Part shown: in pieces, positions 1 to 7,165 of the stretch
Position numbering within the stretch: the stretch's first letter is position 1
How the letters are laid out: each line of letters begins with the position of its first letter
Assembly: GCF_017916515.1 (NCBI RefSeq)
Contig: NZ_JAFMTA010000001.1
Span: 868,001-932,000, forward strand
DNA length: 64,000 bases
Origin: Naasia sp. SYSU D00948
GTDB taxonomy: Bacteria; Actinomycetota; Actinomycetes; Actinomycetales; Microbacteriaceae
Direction: 5' to 3'
Notes under the pieces: model-generated
The model's input: the letters and a program-made list of their open reading frames with translations, nothing else
Told to the model about the DNA's origin: nothing
Database searches by the model: none
Made by a program: the position numbers and the translations under genes

Positions 1-1
1 G

Positions 2-1564
2 ACGGCCGGCGACGTGGAGCTGCTCACCGGCCTCCTCCGCGACACCTGGGGCTTCGAGGGGACGGTGGTCGCGGACTACTTCGCGGTCGCCTTCCTCAAG
101 AACCTGCACGGGACCGCGGGCGACCTGGGCGAGGCGGCCGGCCAGGCGCTGGCCGCGGGCATCGACGTGGAGCTCCCGACGGTGAACGCGTACGGGGCGC
201 CCCTGCGCGAGGCGATCCGCGAGGGCCGCGTCGACGAGGCGCTCGTCGACCGCGCCCTGCGGCGAGTGCTCCGCCAGAAGGTGGAGCTCGGCCTGCTCGA
301 CCCGGACTGGTCCGCCCGGCCCGCCGCGCTCTCCGACGAGGAGGACCAGGAGGCCGTCCGCGGATCGATCGACCTGGACAGCGCGGAGAACCGTGCGCTC
401 GCGCGCGAGATCGCGGAGCAGGCGGTCATCCTGCTCACGAACGACGGCACGCTGCCCCTGCGCCGCCCGGCCAGGATCGCGGTGGTCGGCCCGAACGCGG
501 ACAACCCGTTCGCGGTGCTCGGCTGCTACTCCTTCCCGGCGCACATCGGGGTCCACCACCCCGACTTCGCGATCGGGATCGAGCTGCCCACGCTGCTGGA
601 GGCGCTGCGCGAGGAGTTCCCGGACAGCGAGATCGAGTTCGTGCAGGGCACGACGATCGACGGCGGCGAGACGGACGGGATCGCCGAGGCGGTCGCGCTC
701 GCGCAGAGCGCCGACGTCGTCGTGGTCGCCCTCGGCGACCGGGCGGGGCTGTTCGGCCGCGGCACGAGCGGCGAGGGCTGCGACGCCGCGACGCTCGCGC
801 TGCCCGGCGCCCAGCAGGACCTGCTCGACGCCGTGGTCGGATCGGGCACGCCGACCGTCGTCACCCTGCTCTCGGGGCGCCCCTACGCGCTCGGCCGCGC
901 CGTCACGGACGCGTCCGCCATCGTGCAGACGTTCTTCCCCGGCGAGGAGGGCACCCGCGCCATCGCGTCCGTGCTGAGCGGTGCGGTCAACCCGAGCGGG
1001 CGCCTGCCGCTCTCGGTGCCGTCGTCGCCCGGCTCGCAGCCGTCCACCTACCTGGCGGCTCCGCTCGCCCGCTCCAGCTCGGTCTCGAACATCGACCCCA
1101 CCCCCGCGTTCCCCTTCGGGCACGGGATCGGCTACACGACGTTCGAGTGGACGGGGTCGGAGAGCAGCGGCGAGGAGATCCCCATCGACGGCGAGGCGCG
1201 GGTCTCGGTCCGCGTCGCCAACCGGGGCGACCGGGCCGGCGCCGAGGTCGTGCAGCTCTACCTGCACGACCCGGTCGCGTCAGTCGTACGTCCGGTGCAG
1301 CGCCTGATCGGCTTCACCCGGGTGGAGCTCGAGGCGGGGCAGGAGGCGGAGATCTCCGTCACCGTGCCGGCCGACCTCGCGGCCTTCACGTCCCGCTCGG
1401 GAGAGCGGATCGTGGAGCCCGGCGAGCTCGTCCTCGGCCTCGGCCGGTCGAGCGGGGACATCGTCCTCAGCACGTCGGTGACCCTCGTCGGGGACGTCCG
1501 CGTCGTGGACCATACCCGCGAGCTGCACCCGCGGTTCACCGTGTCGCCCTCCTCGGAAGGCTGA
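2..1564 (+). CDS. Glycoside hydrolase family 3 (beta-glucosidase-like), C-terminal part, cut by window edge
   Basis: C-terminal 520 residues of a GH3 exo-glycosidase that releases terminal sugars from beta-glucosides or beta-xylosides; the N-terminus lies outside the window. The opening stretch GFEGTVVADYFAV fits the end of the GH3 barrel, and its Asp (bases 74-76) sits at the family's catalytic nucleophile position. An alpha/beta sandwich domain follows (about residues 130-370, including AVILLTNDGTLPL and RIAVVGPNADNP), then a C-terminal fibronectin-III-like domain (about 395-510, VVQLYLHDPVASV). No signal peptide can be judged. A LacI regulator begins 5 bp after the stop, so the two are probably co-transcribed and the enzyme is likely sugar-induced. 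The exact substrate cannot be read from the sequence. Confidence 0.9.
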   Translation, partial: TAGDVELLTGLLRDTWGFEGTVVADYFAVAFLKNLHGTAGDLGEAAGQALAAGIDVELPTVNAYGAPLREAIREGRVDEALVDRALRRVLRQKVELGLLDPDWSARPAALSDEEDQEAVRGSIDLDSAENRALAREIAEQAVILLTNDGTLPLRRPARIAVVGPNADNPFAVLGCYSFPAHIGVHHPDFAIGIELPTLLEALREEFPDSEIEFVQGTTIDGGETDGIAEAVALAQSADVVVVALGDRAGLFGRGTSGEGCDAATLALPGAQQDLLDAVVGSGTPTVVTLLSGRPYALGRAVTDASAIVQTFFPGEEGTRAIASVLSGAVNPSGRLPLSVPSSPGSQPSTYLAAPLARSSSVSNIDPTPAFPFGHGIGYTTFEWTGSESSGEEIPIDGEARVSVRVANRGDRAGAEVVQLYLHDPVASVVRPVQRLIGFTRVELEAGQEAEISVTVPADLAAFTSRSGERIVEPGELVLGLGRSSGDIVLSTSVTLVGDVRVVDHTRELHPRFTVSPSSEG

Positions 1565-1569
1565 CACCC

Positions 1570-2649
1570 GTGCGCGCACCGCGGGCTCGCGCCGGCGGCG
1601 CCCGCGGTGCAGGCGACGGGGAGGGCACCTCCCCCGCCTCCGGCGAGCGCGTCACGCTGAGTGACGTGGCGGCGGAGGCGGGGGTCTCCCTCGCCACCAT
1701 CTCCAAGGTGCTCAACGGCCGCCCGGATGTCGCGCCCGAGACCCGGGCGCGCATCGAGCAGCTCGTCGAGCGCCACGGCTACCTCCGCCGCGGCGCCGGT
1801 CCGCGTCGCTCCACCCTCCTCGAGGTCGTGTTCCACGCGCTCGAGAGCGCCTGGGCGCTCGAGATCGTCCGCGGCGCCGAGAGTGCAGCGCGGGAGCGAG
1901 GGCTGAGCCTCGTCCTCACCGAGAGCGGCAGCCGGCACTCCCCCGACTCGGGCTGGATCGACGGCGTCCTGAAGCGGCGTCCTGCGGGGGTCGTGCTCGT
2001 CTTCTCGGACCTCGATCCGGTCCACGGCGCCCGCCTCCGGTCCTCCGGCATCCCGTTCGCGATCATCGATCCGGCCGGGGATCCCTCGCCCGACGTGCCC
2101 TCCGTGGGGTCGACCAACTGGTCCGGCGGGCTCGCCGCCACCCGCCATCTCATCGACCTCGGACACCGTCGGATCGCGGCGATCACCGGTCCGGAGGACA
2201 TGATGTGCTCGCGAGCGCGCCTGGACGGCTATCGCACGGCGATGCTCGCCGCGGGCCTGACCATCGACGAGGACCACGTCGAGTTCGGGGACTTCCAGGT
2301 GGACGGCGGCCGAGCGGCCGCGCTGCGCATGCTGGCGTCCGAGAACCCCCCGACCGCGATCTTCGCGGGCAGCGACCTCCAGGCCCTCGGGGTGTTCGAG
2401 GCGGCGCGGCTCCTGGGGCTCACGGTTCCCGGGGACGTCTCGGTCGTCGGCTACGACGACCTCCCGCTCGCTGAGTGGACGAGTCCCCGCCTCACCACCA
2501 TCCGCCAGCCGCTGCGCGATATGGCGGAGACGGCGGTGCGCCTCGTGCTCGAGCCGCGGCAGGAGGGCCCGCCGGCCCGGCTCGACCTCGCCACCCATCT
2601 CGTCGTCCGCGACAGCACGGCAACGCCCCGCCGCTCACGCGTCCCGTAG
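1570..2649 (+). CDS. LacI-family transcriptional regulator
   Basis: DNA-binding sugar-responsive repressor of 359 residues. After a disordered, Ala/Gly/Arg-rich leader of about 25 residues comes a LacI helix-turn-helix (VTLSDVAAEAGVSLATISKV) with hinge helix LNGRPDVAPETRARI. The periplasmic-binding-protein-like effector domain follows (HLIDLGHRRIAAITGP; FAGSDLQALGVFEAARLLGL; VPGDVSVVGYDDLPLAEW). The GTG at 1570 is taken as start because it lies just after the GH3 stop; a start nearer VTLSDV is possible, since leaders of this kind are variable. It probably controls the upstream GH3 gene and linked uptake genes outside the window. No operator was identified. Confidence 0.9.
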   Translation: MRAPRARAGGARGAGDGEGTSPASGERVTLSDVAAEAGVSLATISKVLNGRPDVAPETRARIEQLVERHGYLRRGAGPRRSTLLEVVFHALESAWALEIVRGAESAARERGLSLVLTESGSRHSPDSGWIDGVLKRRPAGVVLVFSDLDPVHGARLRSSGIPFAIIDPAGDPSPDVPSVGSTNWSGGLAATRHLIDLGHRRIAAITGPEDMMCSRARLDGYRTAMLAAGLTIDEDHVEFGDFQVDGGRAAALRMLASENPPTAIFAGSDLQALGVFEAARLLGLTVPGDVSVVGYDDLPLAEWTSPRLTTIRQPLRDMAETAVRLVLEPRQEGPPARLDLATHLVVRDSTATPRRSRVP

Positions 2650-3138
2650 CGGGCGAGCCGATCGGCACGTACACCGGCGCGGGCGGGGACCACACGCGCG
2701 TCCCGGAGCTCTAACGGAGGATGCGCAGCAGCACCGATCGATCGACCGGAACTGGGGCGCGCCGAAGTCGGATCCGAGCGGTTGGTGACCCGCCGGCTCC
2801 GGTAACATCGACCGGCGGATTCGCGCGGGGTGGTGCCGCATCCGCTCGGCAGGGGGGGCCTCGGCTTTCGGGTGGCTCGAGGCCCTCCTGTTCCGCACAC
2901 CGCAGATGCCCCCTGGGCCCACGATTCCGCGTGGACCCAGGGGGCATCAGGATCTCGGGTGATGTCCGGGTGGCTCTCCGGTCCAGCGGGCCGGCTCGTC
3001 CATGGGACCACGCGAGGCAGCCCCCGGCCAAGGCCTTGCGCAGGGCGTTCCGGGTGACGTAGGGGCGCGCCTGCCGGGCCGCACGCCTCGTGTCAAGGCG
3101 TTCGGAGCTGCGGGCCCCGGCACCTAGGGTGGTGACCC
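2650..3138. other. Gene-free structured intergenic region with three hairpins
   Basis: These 489 bp carry no convincing gene: overlapping frames are short and show no family signature. Three consecutive inverted repeats stand out. H1 pairs 2790-2796 with 2812-2818 (CCGCCGG/CCGGCGG). H2 pairs 2853-2863 with 2878-2888 (11 bp including one G-U). H3 pairs 2905-2923 with 2930-2948 (19 bp, one mismatch, 6-base loop). None is followed by a clear T-run. H3 could end transcription of the LacI gene, or the block could be a structured RNA. No known riboswitch or tRNA pattern was matched. Confidence 0.5.
2905..2948. terminator. Strong 19-bp hairpin, possible terminator of the LacI gene
   Basis: Arms 2905-2923 (GATGCCCCCTGGGCCCACG) and 2930-2948 pair over 19 positions with a single mismatch around a 6-base loop. 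It lies about 255 bp past the LacI stop and lacks a T-tract, so termination is only one reading; a protein-binding palindrome or part of a structured RNA is equally possible. Confidence 0.35.
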
Positions 3139-3429
3139 GTGATGCGCCTCGTCTACGCCGGCCGGACCTTCCTCGCCGGACAGGACGTCGTCACGCTCCT
3201 CCTGGAGTACTCGGCCGCTCTCGCGCGTGCCCGTACCGCCGACAACGTGCAGCTGCGCACGGTGGACCCGGACGGCACCGTCGAGGAGATCTCCCTCGTC
3301 ATCGGCGCAGGCATCCCGATCCTCGGCGAGACGTCGCACGCGGTCGGGCCCGGTCCCGCGAACGGCGGAGCGATCGAGTACATGCGCGGGGAGCTCGAAC
3401 GCCTCCACAGCGTCGACCCGGCGGGCTGA
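3139..3429 (+). CDS. Small hypothetical protein (96 aa)
   Basis: Unrecognised soluble protein. It begins with GTG at 3139 directly followed by ATG at 3142, so either may be the start. Visible text includes VVTLLLEYSAALARARTADNVQL and a beta-rich middle (VEEISLVIGAGIPILGE). There is no signal peptide, membrane segment or metal motif. The alternation of short strands and an amphipathic helix suggests a compact alpha/beta fold. Third-position GC is like that of its neighbours, which supports real coding. It converges on the small gene at 3452-3667. No function is assigned. Confidence 0.55.
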   Translation: MMRLVYAGRTFLAGQDVVTLLLEYSAALARARTADNVQLRTVDPDGTVEEISLVIGAGIPILGETSHAVGPGPANGGAIEYMRGELERLHSVDPAG

Positions 3430-3451
3430 CCGGCGGCCCTTCCGATGCCGC

Positions 3452-3667
3452 TCAGGCGAGGAGCATGAAGTCCTCATGCTCGGCGCAGGCGCCGACGGCG
3501 TCCTCCAGACGGTCGAACGGACCGAGGCGCGGGAACTCCGGGCTGCTGGGGTAGGTGAGGTAGCCGTCCGCCCCCCGACGGACGACTCCCACCACCTGTC
3601 CCGAGCGTGCGACGAGGAAGTCCCCATCCTCCGTCCTCGTCACGAGCACGCGCGTGTCCCGCTCCAT
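3452..3667 (-). CDS. Small hypothetical protein (71 aa)
   Basis: The product starts MERDTRVLVTRTEDGDFLV. The ATG at 3667 is chosen because the open frame upstream overlaps the divergent MarR gene and loses coding character. The sequence shows beta-hairpin-like repeats (DFLVARSGQVVGVVRRGADG) and an acidic C-terminal helix (FDRLEDAVGACAEHEDFML). It has no membrane segment and no recognisable family. It sits between a convergent small gene and the divergent MarR gene, and could share a regulatory region with the latter. Confidence 0.5.
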   Translation of the reverse strand: MERDTRVLVTRTEDGDFLVARSGQVVGVVRRGADGYLTYPSSPEFPRLGPFDRLEDAVGACAEHEDFMLLA

Positions 3668-3853
3668 GTCCCCCGCATCCGTTCCGTCCGGCCCCCGCCG
3701 GCCCTGCGCCGAGTGCATTCCCCCTCCGGCGCTCGGAAAAGCGTACGTGGGGAACGCGCGGCGGTCAACTCGCTTGAGTGTCGAGATTCTCGTCGTTACC
3801 GACAGTTCCGGCGTAGAGTGGGGGCGGCCGAGCCGAAGGCGAGAGGGACTCCC

Positions 3854-4357
3854 GTGAGCGACCAGAGGGCCGGCTCCGCCGGCATCGCACCCGACGAAGG
3901 GCTCTACCGCGAGGCCGCGGCCGCCGTGAGCCTCCTCGTGAGGAACGTCGACGCCTTCCGCCACCGCGTGGCGCAGGATGCCGGCGTCGGCATCACCGAG
4001 CTTCGGGCACTCAACCGCATCTCGCTGGCGGGGAGGATGAGCCCCAAGCAGCTGGCCGACTCCCTCGACCTCACCACGGGCACCGTGACGGCGCTGCTCG
4101 ACCGGATGGAGCGGGCCGAGCTCGTGACGCGCGCCGCCCATCCGACCGACCGGCGGATGCTGCAGATCCAGCTCACGGAGCGCGGGACGGACCGGCTGAA
4201 CCGGGCGCTCCGGTCCTTCGACGCGACGGTGGCGGCCGCCGCGGAGCCGCTCCCCGAGGAGACCGTGCGCGCGGCGACCGAATTCATGGGACGGGTGGCC
4301 GCGGAGATCGCGCGCTACTCGACCGAGTGGAGGCGCTCGCCCGAGGGGACCCGCTGA
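3854..4357 (+). CDS. MarR-family transcriptional regulator
   Basis: Winged-helix regulator of 167 residues. The GTG at 3854 follows a purine-rich GAGAGGGA stretch. The core reads ITELRALNRISLAGRMSPKQ, then the recognition helix LADSLDLTTGTVTALLDRME, and the wing with the conserved DxR motif (HPTDRRMLQIQLTERG). N- and C-terminal helices should form the dimer interface. MarR proteins repress genes for efflux, stress or catabolism and release DNA on binding phenolic or other small ligands. The disrupted cation transporter overlaps its 3' end and was probably co-transcribed. The upstream gap holds short inverted repeats (for example CGAGATTCTCG) that could be operators. Confidence 0.88.
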   Translation: MSDQRAGSAGIAPDEGLYREAAAAVSLLVRNVDAFRHRVAQDAGVGITELRALNRISLAGRMSPKQLADSLDLTTGTVTALLDRMERAELVTRAAHPTDRRMLQIQLTERGTDRLNRALRSFDATVAAAAEPLPEETVRAATEFMGRVAAEIARYSTEWRRSPEGTR

Positions 4358-4969
4358 CCACCCCTTCCGAGGGAAGCGCGGAGGCCACCGGCGCGCTGCA
4401 ATCGACCGTCCTCCTGGTGGCCCTGCTCAACCTCGCCTACTTCGGCGTCGAGTTCGCGGTCGCGCGGGTCATCGGATCGGTCTCGCTGCTCGCCGACAGC
4501 GTCGACTTCCTCGAGGACACGAGCATCAACCTGCTCATCTTCGTCGCCGCCCGCTGGTCGCTCCGGGCCCGCGGCGCGGTCGGCTCGCTCCTGGCGGTGG
4601 CGATCCTGGTTCCGACGGCTGCGACCGTCTGGACGGCCGTCGCGAAGATCCTGGACCCGCAGCCGCCCGAGGTCGCCCCGCTGACGCTCACGGCGTTCGG
4701 AGCGCTCGTCGTGAATCTCGCCTGCGCACTCCTCCTGGCCCGCCACCGCTTTCTCCGGCGGCAGCCTCCCGAAAGCGGCCTGGCTGTCGGCGCGCAACGA
4801 CGCGATCGCCAATCTGGCGATCCTCGCCGCCGGCCTCGTCACGCTCGCCGCGGCGTCCGGATGGCCGGACATCGTGGTGGGCCTCGCCATCGGCGTGCTG
4901 AACGCCGGGGCGGCCTGGGAGGTGTGGCGCGCGGCGCGCCGAGAGCGCCTCGCGGCCGCCCAGGCTTGA
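4327..4969 (+). pseudogene. Cation-efflux (CDF-like) membrane transporter, frameshifted
   Basis: The first frame, from GTG 4327, encodes five or so hydrophobic helices typical of short CDF-superfamily cation transporters, including LLADSVDFLEDTSINLLIFV, whose Asp-rich helix resembles the metal site of the family. Around base 4757 the frame breaks: the expected continuation GSLPKAAWLSARNDAIANLA lies in the next frame, from about 4760, and runs to a TGA at 4967-4969. The two frames together give about 210 residues, the usual length. One extra base (or two missing) near CGGCGGCAG explains it. It is either a true pseudogene or a sequencing error; the decayed genes next to it favour real decay. 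It overlaps the MarR gene by 31 bp. Confidence 0.7.
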
Positions 4970-4973
4970 CGCG

Positions 4974-5172
4974 TCAGCTCCTCAGGAGCGCCGTCGCCTG
5001 CGCATCGGGCGAGTCCACCCGGGTGCGGCTCGGCCACCAGACCGGTCGCCCAGCAGGAACACGAGCGCCGGGACCTGGTGGTCAGGAAGAAGCTGTAGTC
5101 CATGCCGAGCGCGACGAGGAACAGGAACGCGAACAGCGTCACGCTCGTGTCGAGCGCCGGGAACCCGAGTGC
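4974..5172 (-). pseudogene. Remnant of MMPL-family exporter
   Basis: Only pieces of the C-terminal half of an RND/MMPL membrane exporter remain. On the minus strand FPALDTSVTLFAFLFLVALG-MDYSFFL is a classic MMPL helix. It is followed directly, in another frame, by VPALVFLLGDR and then, after a further one-base loss, by a FWWPSRTRVDSPDAQ-like tail ending at a TGA at 4974-4976. In intact MMPL proteins roughly a hundred residues separate these blocks, so an internal deletion and at least two frame changes have occurred. The rest of the gene is absent. Confidence 0.7.
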
Positions 5173-5177
5173 GCGGC

Positions 5178-5294
5178 GTGGCGGAGGTCCTGTCCGACAT
5201 GGCGCCGGACGAGACGGCGGCGGTCGAGCGGATCCTCGCCCGGCTCGTCGCGGTCCACCGGGAGGTGCTGGAGGACGAGGGCGCGGGCTCCTGA
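5178..5294 (+). pseudogene. C-terminal fragment of a MarR-like regulator
   Basis: The 38-codon frame VAEVLSDMAPDETAAVERIL reads on through ARLVAVHREVLEDEGAGS to a TGA. It resembles the C-terminal dimerisation helix of MarR proteins, where an L-x-P-E-E/D segment precedes a long helix. No wing or helix-turn-helix precedes it. It abuts the MMPL remnant head to head; MarR/MMPL pairs are a common divergent arrangement, so a deletion probably removed most of both genes. The fragment is too short for certainty. Confidence 0.45.
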
Positions 5295-5295
5295 G

Positions 5296-6744
5296 TCAGG
5301 GAGCCGTCGCGATGTACTTCTCCTCGAGGAACTCGAGGATGCCCTCGGAGCTCCCCTCGCGCCCGAGGCCGCTCTGCTTCATGCCGCCGAACGGGGCGGC
5401 GGGGTCGCTGACAACCCCGCGGTTGACGGCGACCATGCCGGCGTCGATGCGCTGCGCGACGGAGAACGCCTGTCCCGTCTCGCCGAACACGTACGCGATG
5501 AGCCCGAAGATGGTGTCGTTCGCCATGCGGACCGCCTCGTCCACATCGTCGAACGGCACGAGCGGCGAGACCGGCCCGAACACCTCCGTCCGCGTGATGG
5601 CGCTGCCGTGCTCGACGTCGAGCAGCACGGTGGGCTCGTAGAAGGCGCCGTCCGGGAGCTTCCGGCCGCCCAGGGCGAGCCGGGCGCCCTCGGTGACGGC
5701 CTCGTCCACGAGATCGGCCACCTTGTCCCGCTCCTTCACCGAGACGAGAGCGCCGAGCTTGTTCGCGCGGTCGATCCCGGGACCGACGGAGTAGCCGCGG
5801 AGCGCGTCCGTGAGCTTGCCCGCGAACTCGTCGTAGACGGATCGGTGCACGTAGAAGCGGTTGGCGGCCGTGCATGCCGCTCCGCCGTTGCGCATCTTCG
5901 CGACGACCGCTCCCTGCACCGCGAGATCGACGTCGGCGCCGGGAAGCACGAGGAAGGGCGCGTTGCCGCCGAGCTCCATCGACGTGCTGATGACCGTCTC
6001 CGCCGCCTGGCGCAGCAGGATCCTGCCCACCTCGGTCGAGCCCGTGAAGGAGAGCTTCCGGACGGCCGGATGCGCCATCATGCGCTCCACCGCGGGACCC
6101 ACCCGCTCGGGCGTCACCAGGTTCACCACGCCGGCGGGGACTCCCGCGCGCGTGAGGACCTCGACCACGTACGCGGCGGTGAGCGGCGTCTCGGACGCGG
6201 GCTTCAGCACGACGGTGCATCCCGCCGCGAGCGCCGGTGCGAGCTTCCGGGTGGCCATCGCGGCCGGGAAGTTCCACGGGGTGATGAGCAGGGAGACGCC
6301 GATCGGCTGGTGGGTGACCACGATGCGCTTGTCGCCGTTCGGGGAGAGCCGGAACTCCCCCGGGATGCGGACGGCCTCCTCCGCGAACCAGCGGAAGAAC
6401 TCCTTCGCGTAGTCCGCCTCCGCCAGAGCATCGGCGAAGGCCTTGCCGTTCTCCCGGACCATGATCTCGGCGAGGTGCTCGCGCTCCTCGGTGAGGATGT
6501 CGAACGCTCGCCGCAGGATCTCGGAGCGCTGCCGGGGAGCGGTCGCCGACCACTCGGGGAGCGCCGCCTCTGCGGCATCGACCGCGGCGACGCAATCCTC
6601 CTCGGTCGCGACGGCGAAGTCGGCGATGACCGTGCCGTCGGAGGGGTCCAGCACCGGGAAGGTGCGCTCCCCGCTCCCCCCGCGCCACCGGCCGCCGATG
6701 AAGAGGTCGGACCGGTATCCGGTCGCCGTCTGCTCCAAGGTCAT
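5296..6744 (-). CDS. gabD: NAD(P)-dependent succinate-semialdehyde dehydrogenase
   Basis: Aldehyde dehydrogenase of 482 residues that oxidises succinate semialdehyde to succinate, the last step of GABA and related degradation feeding the TCA cycle. Family marks: ITPWNFPAAMATRKLAPALA (about 154-173), FTGSTEVG (233-240), the general base Glu257 in MELGG, and the catalytic Cys291 in GGAACTAANRFYV. The C-terminal segment APFGGMKQSGLGREG is typical of the GabD/SSADH clade, as is the N-terminal FIGGRWRGG. Full length, with an ATG start. Other short-chain aldehydes remain possible substrates. Its 3' end lies 2 bp from a MarR remnant, so the decay zone stops exactly at this gene. Confidence 0.88.
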   Translation of the reverse strand: MTLEQTATGYRSDLFIGGRWRGGSGERTFPVLDPSDGTVIADFAVATEEDCVAAVDAAEAALPEWSATAPRQRSEILRRAFDILTEEREHLAEIMVRENGKAFADALAEADYAKEFFRWFAEEAVRIPGEFRLSPNGDKRIVVTHQPIGVSLLITPWNFPAAMATRKLAPALAAGCTVVLKPASETPLTAAYVVEVLTRAGVPAGVVNLVTPERVGPAVERMMAHPAVRKLSFTGSTEVGRILLRQAAETVISTSMELGGNAPFLVLPGADVDLAVQGAVVAKMRNGGAACTAANRFYVHRSVYDEFAGKLTDALRGYSVGPGIDRANKLGALVSVKERDKVADLVDEAVTEGARLALGGRKLPDGAFYEPTVLLDVEHGSAITRTEVFGPVSPLVPFDDVDEAVRMANDTIFGLIAYVFGETGQAFSVAQRIDAGMVAVNRGVVSDPAAPFGGMKQSGLGREGSSEGILEFLEEKYIATAP

Positions 6745-6852
6745 GACCGCCGCCTTCCGCTCCGCGCCCGGCCCGCGCGGATCGGCGGCGGAACGACCGC
6801 CGTCGGCACCGCATCGCCGGGAACCCCCCGATTCTACGGTCGGATCAGGGCG

Positions 6853-7152
6853 TCAGGCGGGCGCGTCGACACATGCCCGCGCCTGCACGACGCTGTGCAC
6901 GAACGCGGCGGCCTCCACGTGCGCCGGGTGCTTCTGGTACACGGCGAGCGCATCCTCGTCGTCGTGCTCCGAGACGAGCACGAGGTCCCAGTTGCCCTCC
7001 GTGGACCCGACGTCCGGGGCGACGATGAGCGAGCGCAGACCCGGCACCACCCCCACCAGCGCTTCGAGGCGCTCGCGGATCCCCTCGGCATCCCTCTCCC
7101 GCTGGGAGGGATCGGAGGACGACAGCTTCCAGAGGACGACGTGGCGGATCAC
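6853..7152 (-). CDS. Dabb (stress-responsive alpha/beta barrel) domain protein
   Basis: Product of 99 residues with GTG start. It opens with the Dabb signature MIRHVVLWKL, has a central helix (ERLEALVGVVPGLRSLIVAP) and the typical strand-turn WDLVLVSEHDDEDALAVYQ followed by HPAHVEAAAFV, the conserved Y-x-x-H-P-x-H segment of the family. Such proteins form dimeric ferredoxin-like barrels; some act in stress response or as small cyclase/decarboxylase-like enzymes, but no specific reaction can be assigned. It lies 13 bp downstream of the MFS gene and may be co-transcribed with it. Confidence 0.85.
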   Translation of the reverse strand: MIRHVVLWKLSSSDPSQRERDAEGIRERLEALVGVVPGLRSLIVAPDVGSTEGNWDLVLVSEHDDEDALAVYQKHPAHVEAAAFVHSVVQARACVDAPA

Positions 7153-7165
7153 GACTCCTTCTCTA

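Noticed and set aside
2845-2950. tRNA or tmRNA gene in the hairpin region
   Set aside because: No T-loop GTTCGA-type sequence, acceptor stem or CCA-adjacent fold could be matched.
2721-3062. Overlapping short frames between the LacI gene and the gene at 3139
   Set aside because: Arg/Ser/Pro-rich with no ribosome site and no motif. Several cross the hairpins, so they look non-coding.
4745-4770. Programmed ribosomal frameshift in the CDF-like gene
   Set aside because: There is no slippery heptamer or downstream pseudoknot, and the flanking DNA is decaying; an indel is simpler.
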